From the NCBI RefSeq assembly GCF_037893015.1, contig NC_133663.1, positions 140,376,553 to 140,440,552 on the forward strand: 64,000 nt of DNA. The letters run 5' to 3'. This document shows, one piece after another, positions 1 through 11,073 of this stretch. The DNA comes from Macrotis lagotis. Lineage: Eukaryota; Chordata; Mammalia; Peramelemorphia; Peramelidae. How positions within the stretch are numbered: the stretch's first letter is position 1; every line of letters starts with the position of its first letter. The notes below the pieces were generated by a model. The model made no database searches. It was not told the origin of the DNA and saw nothing but the letters and a program-made list of their open reading frames with translations. The position numbers were made by a program, and so were the translations under genes.

Positions 1-2171
1 AGTAGGATTTATTCCAGGAATGCAGGGTTGGTTCAATATTAGGAAAACTGTATACTCAATTATATCAATAACAAACCTATCAGAAACCATATGATCATAT
101 CAATAGATGCTGAAAAAGCTTTTGACAAAATACAGCATCCATTCCTATTAAAAACACTAGAGAGTGTAGGAATAAATGGACTGTTCCTTAAAATAAAGAG
201 CAGTATCTATCTGAAACCATCAACAAGCATTATACTCAATGGGGAGAGGCTAGAGGCATTCCCAATAAGATCAGGGGTTAAACAAGGGTGCCCATTATCA
301 CCACTACTATTCAATATTGTATTAGAAATGTTAGCATCAGCAATTAGAGAAGAAAAAGAAATGAAAGGAATTAGAATTGGGAACAAAGAGACAAAACTCT
401 CACTATTCACAGATGACGTGATGATCTACCTAGAGAATCCCAAGAAATCATCTAAAAAGCTACTGGAAACAATTAGCAATTTTAGCAAAGTTGCAGGTTA
501 TAAAATAAACCTCCATAAATCCTCAACTTTCCTATATATGACTAGCAAGAAACAGCAGGAAGAGCTAGAAAGAGAAATCCCATTCAAAGTATCCTCAGAC
601 AGTATAAAATACTTGGGAGTCTATTTGCCAAGACAGACCCAGAATCTTTTTGAAAACAATTATAAAATACTTCTCACACAAATTAAATCAGATTTAAATA
701 AATGGGCAAATATCAACTGCTCATGGATAGGTAGAGCTAATATAATAAAAATGACAATTCTACTAAAGCTAAACTATCTGTTTAGTGCCCTACCAATCAA
801 AATTCCAAAAAATTACTTTAATGAGCTAGAAAAAAATTGTAAGTAAATTAATATGGAGAAATAAAAAGTCAAGAATTGCCAGGAGCTTAATGAAAAAAAA
901 TGCAAACGAAGGTGGCTTAGCACTAACAGATCTAAAAATTATATTATAATTCATCAGTCATCAAAACTGTTTGGTATTGGTTAAGAAATAGAGTGGTGGA
1001 CCAGTGGAATAGACTAGGTGTAAAAGCAGGAGAGGATTATAGTAATCTGCTGTTTGATAAACCCAAAGAGTTAGGCCACTGGGATAAAAACTCCCTCTTT
1101 GATAAAAACTGCTGGGATAATTGGAAGTTAGTATGGAAGAAACTTAGATTAGACCAACACCTCACACCCTTTACCAAGATAAGATCCAAATGGTTACAGG
1201 ACATAGACATAAAAAACAATACTATAAGCAACTTAGAAGATCAAGGACTAGTCTACCTGTCAGATCTATGGAAAGGGGAACAGTTTATGACTAAGGAAGA
1301 GTTGGAGAACATCACTAAAAACCAATTAGATGATTTTGATTACATTAAATTAAAAAAGTTTTGCACAGGTAAAATCAATGTAATGAAAATCAAAAGAAAA
1401 GTAGTAAATTGGGAAACAATCTTTACAACTAATGATTCTGACAAAGGACTGATTTCTAAAATATATAGAGAACTGAGTCATATTTTTAAAACAAAAAGCC
1501 ATTCCCCAATTGACAAATGGTCAAAGGATATGCAAAGGCAATTTATAGATGAGGAGATCAAAGCAATCCATAGCCATATGAAAAAATGCTCTAAATCATT
1601 AATCATTAGAGAAATGCAAATTAAAGTTTCATTGAGGTACCACCTCACACCTCTCAGATTGGCCAGTATGACCAGGAAGGATAATGATCATTGTTGGAAA
1701 GGATGTGGGAAATCTGGGACACTATTACACTGTTGGTGGAGCTGTGAACTCATCCAACCCTTCTGGAGAGCTATTTGGAACTATGCCCAAAGGGCAACAA
1801 AAATGTGCATATCCTTTGACCCAGCAATACCACTACTGGGTCTATACCCTGAAGAGATGAGGAAAAAGGGTAAAAACATTACTTGTACAAAAATATTTAT
1901 AGCAGCCCTGTTTGTGGTGGCAAAGAATTGGAAATCCAGTAAATGCCCTTCACTTGGGGAATGGTTTAGCAAACTGTGGTATATGTATTTCATGGAATAC
2001 TATTATTCTATTAGAAATCAGGAGGGACGGGATTTCAGGGAAACCTGGAGGGATTTGCATGAACTGATGCTGAGTGAGATGAGCAGAACCAGAAAAACAC
2101 TGTACACCCTCACAGCAACATGGGAGTTATGTTCAACCTTGAAGGACTTGCTCATTACATCAGCGCAATAA
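1..2171 (+). pseudogene. L1 ORF2 fragment: reverse transcriptase and C-terminal region
   Basis: ORF2p is the endonuclease and reverse transcriptase that copies L1 RNA at the nicked target. Visible here are RT motif A (SIDAEKAFDKI, from 97), the GVKQGCPLSPLLFNIVLE block near 277-330, and the catalytic-site segment FTDDVMIYL at 406-432. The canonical first residue of that motif pair in L1 is FADD, so Ala is replaced by Thr while both aspartates remain. The frame is open from 91 to 846. There a run of seven A appears to hold one extra base, and the downstream frame reads ENCK then a stop. The second long open stretch, 993-2171, holds the C-terminal region with a W...CGKSGTLLHCWWSC segment (near 1696-1752) resembling the CCHC-like knuckle, and FDPAIPLLGLYPEE (near 1818-1860). 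Few lesions suggest a younger copy than the other L1s here. It cannot encode full ORF2p. Confidence 0.9.
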
Positions 2172-2510
2172 TTGGGAACAATTTTGGGCTGTCTGCAAAG
2201 GAGAGTACCATCTGTATCCAGATAAAGAGCTGTGGAGTTTGAACAAAGTACAAGGACTATTCCCTTTAATTTGGAAAAAAACCCAGATGTCTTATGGTTT
2301 GATCTGGTTACCTCTGAGAATTCTGTTCCCTTTAAGGATATGATTTCTCTCTCATCACACCCAATTTGGATCGAGGTACAACATGGAAACAAAGTAAAGA
2401 CTGCCAGAGTGCTATCTGTGGGGTGGGGGTGGGGGGAGGGAAGCAAGATTTGGGGAAAACTGTAAAACTCAAATAATATATTTAATAAAAATTAAAAAAA
2501 AGAGAGAGAA
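1..2510 (+). mobile_element. L1 LINE, 3' part (ORF2 and 3' UTR); continues off the left edge
   Basis: This is the 3' portion of a fairly young L1 copy. It opens in the reverse transcriptase (RT) region of ORF2, runs through the ORF2 C-terminal region to a stop at 2169-2171, and then a 3' UTR of about 340 bp that is G-rich near 2418-2443 and ends in an A-rich tail at about 2480-2508. The same 3' UTR is recognisable at 15380-15540 and 43160-43340. The copy is cut by the window edge, so its 5' end and left target-site duplication cannot be seen. Right after the tail the sequence becomes a minus-strand L1, so this copy probably inserted into that one. Confidence 0.93.
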
Positions 2511-2514
2511 TGAC

Positions 2515-5500
2515 TCTAGTTTATCCCCATTGCATATAAAGCTTGTTGATGGGTTAAGCTGCATCCTGCTTATCATTGTAAGCAACAATCCACTTATTTC
2601 TGTTCACTCTAGTGTTTTAGTAGGAATAGGTTGCAGTATTTTGTCAAAGGATTTTCTAGCATCTCTTGAGATAATTAGGATTTATATTATGTTTGCCATT
2701 GACATAGTCAAATATTCCACCAACCCTGCATTCTTGAAATGAATCCTGGTTGGTAATAGTGTATTATCCTAGTGATAATTTGTTGTAAGCACTTTGCTAA
2801 GATTTTATTTAATATTTTTCCATCCATATTCATTAGGGAAATTTGTCTATAATTTGCTTTCTCTATTTTGACTTCCTGGTTAGACTGAGCTCCAACTTCA
2901 CCTATTTCTCCATAGAGTTTACATAGAATTTCAACCAATTGTTCCTTAAATGTTTGATAGAATTCACTTGTGAATCTATCTGACCTTGGAGATTTTTTCT
3001 TAGGGAATTTATTGATGGTTTGATAAATTTCTTTTTTCCAAGATGGGGTTATTTAAGTATTTAATTCCCTTTTCACTTAACCAGCAAAACTTATACTTTT
3101 GTAAATATTGATCCATTTTACTTAGATTATCAAACTTATTGGCATAGATTTGGGCAAAATAGTTCCAAATTATTAGTTTAATTTTCCCCTCATTGGTGGT
3201 GAGCTCACCTTTTTCATTTTGGATATTAGTCATTTGGTTTTCTTCTTTTGCTAATCAAATTAACAAAAGAACTCTCTATTTTTTTTTCATAAAACCAGCC
3301 ATTGGTTTTATTTTTTAATTCAATAATTTCCTTCCTTTAGATTTTATTAATTTTTCCTTTAATTTTTATAATTTATAATATGTTATTTCATTGGGGGGAT
3401 TAATTCATTCTTAAATTTTTACTTGCATGCTTAGTTCATTGATTTCCTCTTTATTTTACTCATGTAAGCATTTAGCAATATAATATAACCTCTATTAATT
3501 GCTTTGGCTATATGCCATAAGTATTCTTATGTTGTCTTGTTATTCACATTGTCTCTGATGCAATCATTCATTGTATCTATAATTTGTTGTTGGATCCATT
3601 CATTCTTTAAAATGAGATCATTTAGTTTCCAGAGTTGAAGACAAGTCATGTCCACTACTTCTGGCTAAGTATATTCTCTCTAATAGAATTACAACTATCC
3701 AGAGTTATGAGAATATTTCTTACAGATGAAGATATTGCCAGTTTCATCTTTTTTTTGGATAACAGATTTTTCCTCCTTTTTTATCTTTTCATGTATCTCT
3801 TGAGTCTCCTTTTTGAAGTGCAAATTTCTAGTTAGCTCTTGTATTTTCTTCAGCAAAAAAAATGGAAGTCTTCTATTTCGTTAAATATCCATCTTTTCCT
3901 CCCGGAACAGAAGGCTCAATTTTGCTGGATAGTGAATTCTTGGCTGCATTCCAAGCTTTCTTACTCTTCAGAATATCGTATTCCAATATCTTTGATTCAT
4001 TAATGTTGATGCAGCCAGATCCTGTGTAATCCATACTGTGACTCCTTGGTATTTAAATTGCTTTTTTTTCTGGTTCCTTGCAGGATTTTTTCTTTTATCT
4101 GATAGTTCTTCTGTTTGACCACAATATTCCTAGGTGTTTTCATTTGGGGATTCCATTCAGGAGTGTACTGATGTCTTCTTTTCTTAAGCATTTTGCCCAC
4201 TGGTTCCACGATATCAGGGCAATTCTTCACTATATTCTGCAATATGGAGTCCAGTCTTTTTTTCTTCTAAATGATTTCATGAAGTCCAGTGATTCTTAAG
4301 TTGTCTCTCCTGAATGTATTCTTCAGGTCATCTATTTTTCCCATGAAATATTTTACATTTTCTTCCATTTTGGGGTTTTGTTTAACAGTTTCTTGTTGTC
4401 TTATGAAGTCATTAGTTTCCACAGATTCCAATCTTTTTTTAAAAGAAGAATTTTCTTCATTTCCCTTTTGCAATTCCTTTTCCAATTGGTCTATTCTATT
4501 TTTGAAGGAGTCTTCCATTGCCCAATTTTGGTTTTGAGAGAATTATTTTCTTCTTGCACTTATCCAATTGTATTTTTGTTTTCTTTTGACAAGATGGCAA
4601 TTTTTCTCCTGCAAAGTGTTAATTTACTCTTTTTTTCTTTTCCCAGTTTTCCAGTTGATTTTTAAACTCCTCCCTGATCTCTTCCAGGAAGTCTTTCTGA
4701 GCTGCAGATCAATTCATATTCTCTTCTGAGTTAGGATTCTTGCATTCAAAGTAACCTTCAAAGGACCCTGCTTTTTGCTGGCCTTCCTTCATTTTCCTAG
4801 GATCTTTAATTGCAGGAAGGAATGGTTCATAGAACTTCAGTGTTGAGATCCCTAGATGTTCTGCTTTCTGTGCTTATTAACTTCAAGTGTTCTGGCCAGT
4901 AGTGGATGGTATATGTATTTCTCTTAAGTGTCTAGGACTTTAATTAATGGCCCACTCCCTAGGCTCAGGGGTGGGGTGGGGCAGCAGAATCTGGGTTATC
5001 CTTGAAAAAAGTGATCTGGGTCCTTGTACTATATAGTTTCTCCCCTTAATCATCAGTCAGCAGTCGGGGGGGGGGGTTTCTTGCCCACACCTGAGACTAG
5101 GGTGGGGGGGGCTGTTACTGTGTTTGCTCCAGGAAGTCACTTTCTCCCACAGGAATGGTGGGGGAGGGACTCAATTGGAAGCATAGGTGCTTCACTGAAA
5201 ACATGAGGGCTCATAGCCCTTGTCTTCCAGACTAGCTGAGCTGACCAGATCAGTGACTAGCTATCCCGCTGGAGCTGTCCCGACCCACACAGTAAATGCT
5301 TCCATACTGGAGTTCTCATTGCCACCTCTGTGCACAAATAAAATGCTTCTGAAGCTCTTCTCAGTTTAGTTCTTGGGCCTCACCCTACCACCCCTGTGCT
5401 GGCATTCTGCTCTTTGCCCCTGGTTCACTCACACTCCCCTGAGACAGACATTGTTGGTAGATATTCTTCTCCTAAGTTCTTCTCTGGGTTCTGTGAGACA

Positions 5501-5602
5501 AATTCTGTTAAGAGGTTTGGTTCATCTTAGTTCTTAAGGAAAGCCAGGAAAGCTTAGGACATTTTCTGACTTTTCTATGCCATCTTGACCAGAAGTCCTA
5601 AA
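2515..5602 (-). mobile_element. L1 LINE, 5' end present, endonuclease region deleted
   Basis: Read on the minus strand, the copy starts near 5600 with the L1 5' signature ACTTCTGGTCAAGATGG. It runs through a 5' UTR of about 800 bp, ORF1 (about 4792 to 3900), the ORF1-ORF2 linker, and then the ORF2 segment WIQQQIIDTMND (near 3600), which normally lies at the end of the endonuclease domain. The linker joins ORF2 directly at about 3640, so roughly 1.2 kb (rest of the linker plus the endonuclease domain) is missing compared with the copy at 11985-13490. RT sequence follows (segment [20 protein letters not shown], 2790-2850). The copy stops at 2515, in the middle of RT, exactly where the plus-strand L1 tail ends. 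Its 3' end therefore probably lies left of the window. Confidence 0.9.
3900..4792 (-). pseudogene. L1 ORF1 remnant (RNA-binding chaperone ORF1p)
   Basis: ORF1p is the trimeric RNA-binding chaperone that packages L1 RNA. A start codon context is seen at 4792-4790 (MKEGQQKAGSFEG). A coiled-coil-like segment lies at 4518-4267 (MEDSFKNRIDQLEKELQKGNEENSSF), with heptad-like spacing of L, I and V. It is followed by the RRM-like part (DDLKNTFRRDNLRITGLHE) and the C-terminal domain at about 4242-4000 (TPEWNPQMKTPRNIVVKQKNYQIKEKILQ). The pieces lie in more than one frame, so the gene is dead. The same domain order is seen in the other ORF1 copies of this window. Confidence 0.85.
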
Positions 5603-5984
5603 GTTGGAATATTTTTAAAAGATTAGGAAAAACTATTTTCTTCCCATTAAATTGATTTTTAAAATTGTCTAACTTTCTATCAAATTACAAGTCTGTCAGT
5701 GAGACAGCAAGCATTTCTTATGCACTTGATAGGTGTAGGAAGAGTAGTATATTCTGGGGCTCCAAAAGAAGCCAAAAAATAAAAAAGTCCTTGCCTTCAA
5801 GTAATGCACATTCAAATGGGATTGCCAATAAGGAAATAACTATGCATCAGTGAGTTAGAAAGAATAGATAGATGATATTTTGGGAGATGGCCCCAACAGT
5901 TAAGTCTATAGAAAAAAAGCACTCAGTAGAAAGTAAAGTAAATATTCATGAAAAAAGACAGGGAAATCAGGATCTGCTTCTGAT
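5603..5984. other. Unassigned spacer
   Basis: AT-rich sequence between the L1 5' end and a SINE. I see no conserved coding frame, RNA gene or recognisable repeat. It may contain the right target-site duplication of the L1, but I could not fix one. Confidence 0.5.
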
Positions 5985-6320
5985 GCGTACATCAATTGAT
6001 TTGTGGAAATTGGTGTTGATTGTCCTTCATTATTGAAGCAATTCATGGTATTAAGGACTTGATGACATGACAGGCAAATGAATTGAATTAATTGAGTGAG
6101 GACTGTGCAAAATAACAAGCATCATGTTTTCCTCTGAAGCCATCTGGTCCAGTATCAGATATGGATCAAAATGACTGGAGACATCCCTAGATTCAGTGGT
6201 AGACCTTGACTTACATAAGCCAGGGTCTTTACTAGTACTCAGTTTGAGGCAATTCCTATTCACTGATTAAGGTAGGTAAGAAAGAAAATGAGACAGAGAA
6301 TGACCTCTTCAACTTTTTCC
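5985..6320 (-). repeat. SINE with CAA-type tail (RTE-linked marsupial SINE), diverged
   Basis: On the minus strand the element ends in a GAAGGACAA-like tail (plus-strand start TTGATTGTCCTTCATTATTG, 6014-6033). The body matches the copy at 61190-61455: both hold a block reading CATCTGG, then TCAAAATGACTGGAGACATCC (here at 6163-6183) or its near copy. A third relative lies at 20865-21085 on the plus strand. I recognise the type as a common marsupial SINE thought to use RTE machinery, but I am unsure of its formal name. Confidence 0.65.
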
Positions 6321-6673
6321 AAAAATAATTATTCTCGGAGAAGAAGACCTTCAGGATTTCTGTAATTTCAGTGCAAAGTCAGAGTACTAGAATATTAGTG
6401 TTTGTTTGGAAGAACTGTTACTTTGATCGGTTTATTCATATAATTTTGTACATAGAATAGATATCAATAAGTTGCATGTCTTATAAGAAAGATGAATAAA
6501 TTTGGTGTTAGAAGAAGTTAATCTGAGACCTATTCTTGCCTAATTCCAGCTGTGTGAGCAATGAGATGACAACATTACTCACATCTGTTAAAATACTTAT
6601 TAAAAGCTCAAATGTTTTCTTATTATAATGTACAAATGTACATTTTTTTAGTTGTATTCTAGCACTTTCTTTT
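6321..6673. other. Unassigned spacer
   Basis: AT-rich sequence between two SINEs. No coding, RNA or repeat structure recognised. Confidence 0.5.
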
Positions 6674-6827
6674 GCTTTTTTTAGGTTTTTGCAAGGCAAA
6701 TAGGGTTAAGTGGCTTGCCCAAGGCCACACAGCTAGGTAATTATTAAGTGGCTGAGACTGGATTTGAACCCAGGAACTCCTGAGTCCAGGGCCGGTGCTT
6801 TATCCACTGCGCCACCTAGCCACCCCT
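6674..6827 (-). repeat. CORE-SINE (WSINE1/Mar1-like)
   Basis: Minus-strand copy. The plus strand reads poly-T, then GGTTTTTGCAAGGCAAAT and GGGTTAAGTGGCTTGCCCAA, ending CACCTAGCCACCCC. It carries the MIR-like core (AGCTGTGTGGCCTTGG on the sense strand) and the tRNA-derived head. Nearly full length at about 150 bp and mildly diverged. Confidence 0.93.
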
Positions 6828-7410
6828 CTTTATTTTGTTTTAAGTGGGTAGATAATCATGATTGATATGATACATATCATCAAGTAGGCTATAATTTTCT
6901 GAAACGATATGCCTCTAGTGACTGGAATATGAAGGTGAAACATTTGACAGTGAGAGAATTCAAAAGAAGAGAGGTTTTCCCCTCATTTTCTTTTCTTTTT
7001 TTCAGAGGGAAGAGAATAGATATTCTATTCAATTGTAGACATGTTGAATTTCAGATTTCTATGGAATCCAAATTGAAACAGCTAATAGGCAGTTGGAATT
7101 GGGAATATGGAAGTTAGTCTAGAGTTTAGAGGTAGATAATCATCAAGATAGAGAGAACAATTGAAGCCAAGGTATTAGCTGAGTTCACTAAATGAAATAA
7201 TAAAGAGGGAGTAAAAAGGCCCAGCAGGAAAGAGTAGGTCTATACAGTGGGCACTACAATTAATTGCTGGCACTACAATTTACTGGCAATAAATATAAAC
7301 AGGAGAGGTAATTTTATATTTCTTTATCAAATTTAGTTGTTCTTGGGATTATTTCTGAAGTGTGGGTTATATTGGGGAGAGAAGTATGTTTTAGAAATAA
7401 ACTGCTCCTA

Positions 7411-7579
7411 GGGGCAGCTAGGTGGTGCAGTGGATAGAGCACTGGCCCTGCAGTCAGGAGTACCTGAGTTCAAATCCTACCTCAGACACTTAATTTTCTA
7501 GTTGTGTGGCCTTGGACAAGCCACTTAACCCCATTTACCTTGAAAATGTCTAAAAAAAAGAAACAAGCAAAAAAACAAA
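7411..7579 (+). repeat. CORE-SINE (WSINE1/Mar1-like)
   Basis: Full-length plus-strand copy beginning GGGGCAGCTAGGTGGTGCAG and ending in an A-rich tail with C and G interruptions (7548-7579). Contains the GAGTTCAAATCCTACCTCAG core and the TGGCCTTGGACAAGCCACTT block. Confidence 0.93.
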
Positions 7580-7729
7580 GAAATAATCTTTTCCCTCTGA
7601 ACTGTTTTTGTATTTTCCCCTACCATCCTTTCATTTTTCAAATTATCAAGATAGTATCAATGAACTTTAATGAATTACATGCCCCTCACTGAAACCCAAT
7701 CAGCAAAATAATAAAACCCAGTCCTAGTC

Positions 7730-7960
7730 AGAAAGGATTAGGGCTTTGAAATATTGTCATACCTTTCATTTCCTCATCTTTACTATCTGAGCTACCTACC
7801 CTTCCATCTATGTCTTCATAGATCCTTAAAAGCTCACACTGTACTTAAATGATTTGCTTGTCTTCTGATGAATTTCACCCACTCTTGGGATTGTGATCCC
7901 TCAGATAGTTTCTCACACTCCTAGACCTTTCCTTACTAAGTTCATCCTCTCATGATGGCT
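7730..7960. repeat. Old unclassified repeat, relative of 16670-16900
   Basis: This stretch aligns with 16670-16900 over about 220 bp. The strongest shared blocks are TCTTCTGATGAA (7863-7874; 16798-16806 and following) and ACCTTTCCTTACT (7925-7937; 16862-16874), in the same order and spacing. Other parts match only loosely. This looks like two copies of one ancient interspersed repeat, family not recognised. Confidence 0.4.
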
Positions 7961-8067
7961 TATATCATTGGTGTAGCTACTGTTTCTGGCTTCCAACTGC
8001 CTTTATTATTTCTTTTCCTTAACTTCTGCTTTACTATAATCTAAATCTATTTCTATATCTAATCTAT
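7961..8067. other. Unassigned spacer
   Basis: Pyrimidine-rich sequence leading into the microsatellite. Nothing recognised. Confidence 0.4.
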
Positions 8068-8072
8068 ATGTC

Positions 8073-8075
<3 letters not shown>

Positions 8076-8120
<45 letters not shown>

Positions 8121-8265
8121 TGTGCACACACACACACACACACACACAATCTATCTCTCTCTATCCATCTATTCATTCTCTGTCACTGTCTCTCTGTGTC
8201 TCATACACACAAATGCACATACACATACACAGAAACATACACACACATACACACACACACAATAA
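8076..8265. repeat. Compound microsatellite (TC)n-(CA)n
   Basis: A (TC)n block at 8076-8117 is followed by (CA)n at about 8125-8149, a TC-rich bridge, and an imperfect (CA)n region to 8262. Reading frames of repeated Leu-Ser and His-Thr across it are products of the repeat and not genes. Confidence 0.95.
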
Positions 8266-8539
8266 CTACATATTATTTAAATAAACCTTTTTGTTCAAAA
8301 CATTTCTTCTAAGTCAGTATTCTACATGAATTTTTTCATGGTCTGCCAGAATCTTTGGTTGTTTAAATCTCAAGGTCAAAGTTATATAAGCATATAAATG
8401 TAAGTTTTTGAATGCTTCCTAGCTCCAGCACTTACAAGAGGGAATGACAACTATCTTGCCTTCAAGTTTTTTACCCTCAGGATTGCCTTTAATTTTTCTA
8501 TGCAAACATTCTTCGTGTAAGTTTCCTTTAGAATTGTAT
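8266..8539. other. Unassigned spacer
   Basis: AT-rich sequence between the microsatellite and the L1 5' end. No gene or named repeat seen. Confidence 0.45.
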
Positions 8540-9290
8540 GATATATCACTTCCAGCCAATATGGTGGAAAGAAGGCCCTGTGCTAAGGTCTCCTGATCCT
8601 CATATGTAATATGAAGCAAACCTCTTAATAGAAACCCAAGAGAAAAAACTCAGAAAGAGGAGGTAGGAGAAAAACACTTACCTCAATGTCTGTTTGCAGA
8701 GATTGTGGGTGAGTCAGGCACAGAGAGCAGAGAGTAGGTGGGGAACAGGTGAGAGCAGGAATAACCTAAGATCAACTAGAGGCATTCACTATGGGAGACA
8801 TGGTCTGATAACCAACTGGAGAGTAGTGACTTGGCTGTGGGACTGATGCTCCAGGGCTTACCAGAAGGTCTGAAAGACAAGTTCCAGTCTCTAGCAACCC
8901 CTACCAGTCTATATAGAGTTATTAAACTCAGTAACCAAGGCCTCTAGCACCCCCAACTGGCTAGATGACTTGGAGTTACTAAACCCAATGAGTAAAGTCT
9001 CTAGGGAATCCCCAAACCAAACATCTGTGAACCAGCCCCTCCCCCTACACAAGATCTTAGGAAAATAAAGAAAGGCATTGGAAAGGGGGATCCATAGAAA
9101 AATTCCTAAAAAGAAAAGACCCTAACTCAGAGAGACAAGACATAGAAGCTCTAAAGAGAATATGATTTGGTCTCCAGCATAGAAAGATTTCCTTGAATAA
9201 ATCAGGAAGAAGTTTAAAAATCAACTGGAAAATTTGGGACAAGAAACCCAAGAGAAGATTAACACCTTGCAAAAAGAAAACAAATTCTTG

Positions 9291-9304
9291 AAAAATACAA
9301 TTAG
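9291..9304 (+). repeat. Target-site duplication, left copy (IDH3A retrocopy)
   Basis: AAAAATACAATTAG, identical to 11060-11073. It is L1 ORF1 sequence duplicated when the IDH3A cDNA was integrated by L1 machinery. Confidence 0.92.
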
Positions 9305-11059
9305 GGCAAGCCTGAGGGGTGGGGCCTGCAGACGATACCGGGCCGGAGCTCAGCGCCGAGGGAGTCTGTGTGTAGCCGCTGCCACCGGGGCCTGAGGGGG
9401 GATGTGATGGCAGGTTCCGTGTGGATTTCTGGGGGCCTTCAGCAACCCAAAACAAGTGACCCGAGGTTTGGCTGGTGGCGTACAGACAGTGACCTTAATC
9501 CCAGGCGATGGTATTGGACCAGAAATCTCAGCTTCTTTTATGAAGATTTTTGATGATGCCAAAGCACCCATTCAGTGGGAAGAAAGGAATGTCTCTGCTA
9601 TTAAAGGACCTGGAGGAAAGTGGATGATTCTTCCTGAAGCCAAAGAATCCATGGACAAAAATAAGATGGGACTGAAAGGCCCCTTAAAGATGCCAATAGC
9701 AGCTGGACATCCTTCTATGAATCTTCTGCTGCGTAAAACACTTAACCTTTATGCAACCCTGTGTCTCCATCGAAGGCTACAAAACCCCTTACACGGATGT
9801 CAATATTGTGACAATTCGGGAGAACACTGAAGGAGAATACAGTGGCATTGAGCATGTGATTGTTGATGGCGTCATCCAGAGCATCAAGCTCATCACAGAA
9901 GAAGATCGCAAGTGGATTGCCGAGTTTGCCTTTGAGTATGCCAGGAACAATCACCAAAGCAATGCGACAGCTGTGCACAAAGCAAATATCATGCGAATGT
10001 CAGATGCGCTTTTCCAACAAAAGTGCAGGGAAGTTGCAGAAAACTGTAAAGATATTAAATTTAATGAGATGTTTGAATATGGTACAAGATCCATCCCAGT
10101 TTGATGTGCTTGTGATGCCAAACTTGTATGGGGACATCCTTAGTGATTTATGTGCTGGCCTGATTGGGGGTCTTAGTGTCACACTCAGTGGAAATATTAG
10201 TACAAATGAAATTGCAATCTTTGAATTGGTTCACTGAATGGCCCCAGACATTGCTGAGAAGAACATGGCCAACCCCACAGCCCTGCTCCTGAGTGCGGTG
10301 ATGATGCTCTAGTACATGGGGATGCATGACCATGTGGCAAAGATCGAAGCCGCCTGCTTTGCGACAATCAAAGATGGAAAGAGCTTGACAAAAGATTTGG
10401 GAGGAAATGCCAAGTGCTCTGACTTTACGAATGAGATCTGCCGTGGAGTCAAAGACCTGGATTAAAAGCAGTGCCTGGTTGGTGCCACAGAGCAATCACT
10501 CCTAATGGACACAATAGAACAACCTGTTGTAGACTCGCTACTATCCGTGTATGTTGGGGTTGCATATTCAGTGGAACAAACATTCTAAAGAGGGCCTTTT
10601 CTTAATATATTCTGTGCCCAGAGATAGAAGCAACCCTCTGGTGCCTGCTTCCAATAGACTTTTTTCAAATGCATTGTTTTATTTATTAACTGTCTCTCTC
10701 TGGTGAAAATGTTTTATATATTGTAAGGATGGATTCCTGTCCTGTCATTTTCCATTGTTAACCATTTTACACTTCAGTTAGAACAGTTCTATTCCTCAAC
10801 TGAAAGACTTACTGTAAATATCAAGACACTGAATTAACAAGAGAAACAGCTAACTTTTTAAAGAGAAAACCCTATTTTCCTTGGAGCATGTAAACCATAA
10901 TGGAAATAAAACCAGATCCTAACATAGCACAAGATGACATTCTTATAGAAATAAATGGGTATAAGAGGAATTTCCTGGGAGAGTCACACAAAGAAGGTAC
11001 AGATGGTCATATTGAAGTTGTGTAGTGAGCTAAAAAATAAAGAGATTTGCTCTCCAAAA
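9305..11059 (+). pseudogene. IDH3A: IDH3A processed retrocopy (NAD-dependent isocitrate dehydrogenase, alpha subunit)
   Basis: The parent gene encodes the catalytic alpha subunit of mitochondrial NAD+ isocitrate dehydrogenase (isocitrate to 2-oxoglutarate in the TCA cycle). The retrocopy has a GC-rich 5' UTR (from 9305), a start codon at 9407-9409 (MAGSVWIS), recognisable blocks [17 protein letters not shown] (near 9482), [39 protein letters not shown] (from 9778), [30 protein letters not shown] (from 10098), and ends ...[19 protein letters not shown]...VKDLD with a stop at 10463-10465. There are no introns. An AATAAA signal lies at 11036-11041, followed by an A run at 11056. Lesions: about 16-17 nt lost after WIS, about 8 nt lost near 9751 (in LYANVRPCV), about 17 nt lost near 10070 (YLDTVCL), and two in-frame stops near 10236 and 10309. 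No function as an enzyme is possible. The parent is elsewhere in the genome. Confidence 0.97.
11036..11041 (+). promoter_or_regulatory. Poly(A) signal of the IDH3A retrocopy
   Basis: AATAAA about 15-20 nt upstream of the A run that ends the cDNA, which fixes the original mRNA 3' end. Confidence 0.8.
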
Positions 11060-11073
11060 AAAAATACAATTAG
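11060..11073 (+). repeat. Target-site duplication, right copy (IDH3A retrocopy)
   Basis: AAAAATACAATTAG, exact match to 9291-9304. L1 ORF1 resumes right after it (ACAAATGCAAAAAGAAAAT). Confidence 0.92.

Noticed and set aside
8068-8312. Ser-Leu and His-Thr repeat frames
   Set aside because: Translation of TC and CA microsatellites.
9057-9571. Minus-strand frames of 132 and 73 codons across the IDH3A 5' region
   Set aside because: Antisense shadows of the GC-rich retrocopy 5' UTR and of L1 ORF1. No homology of their own.
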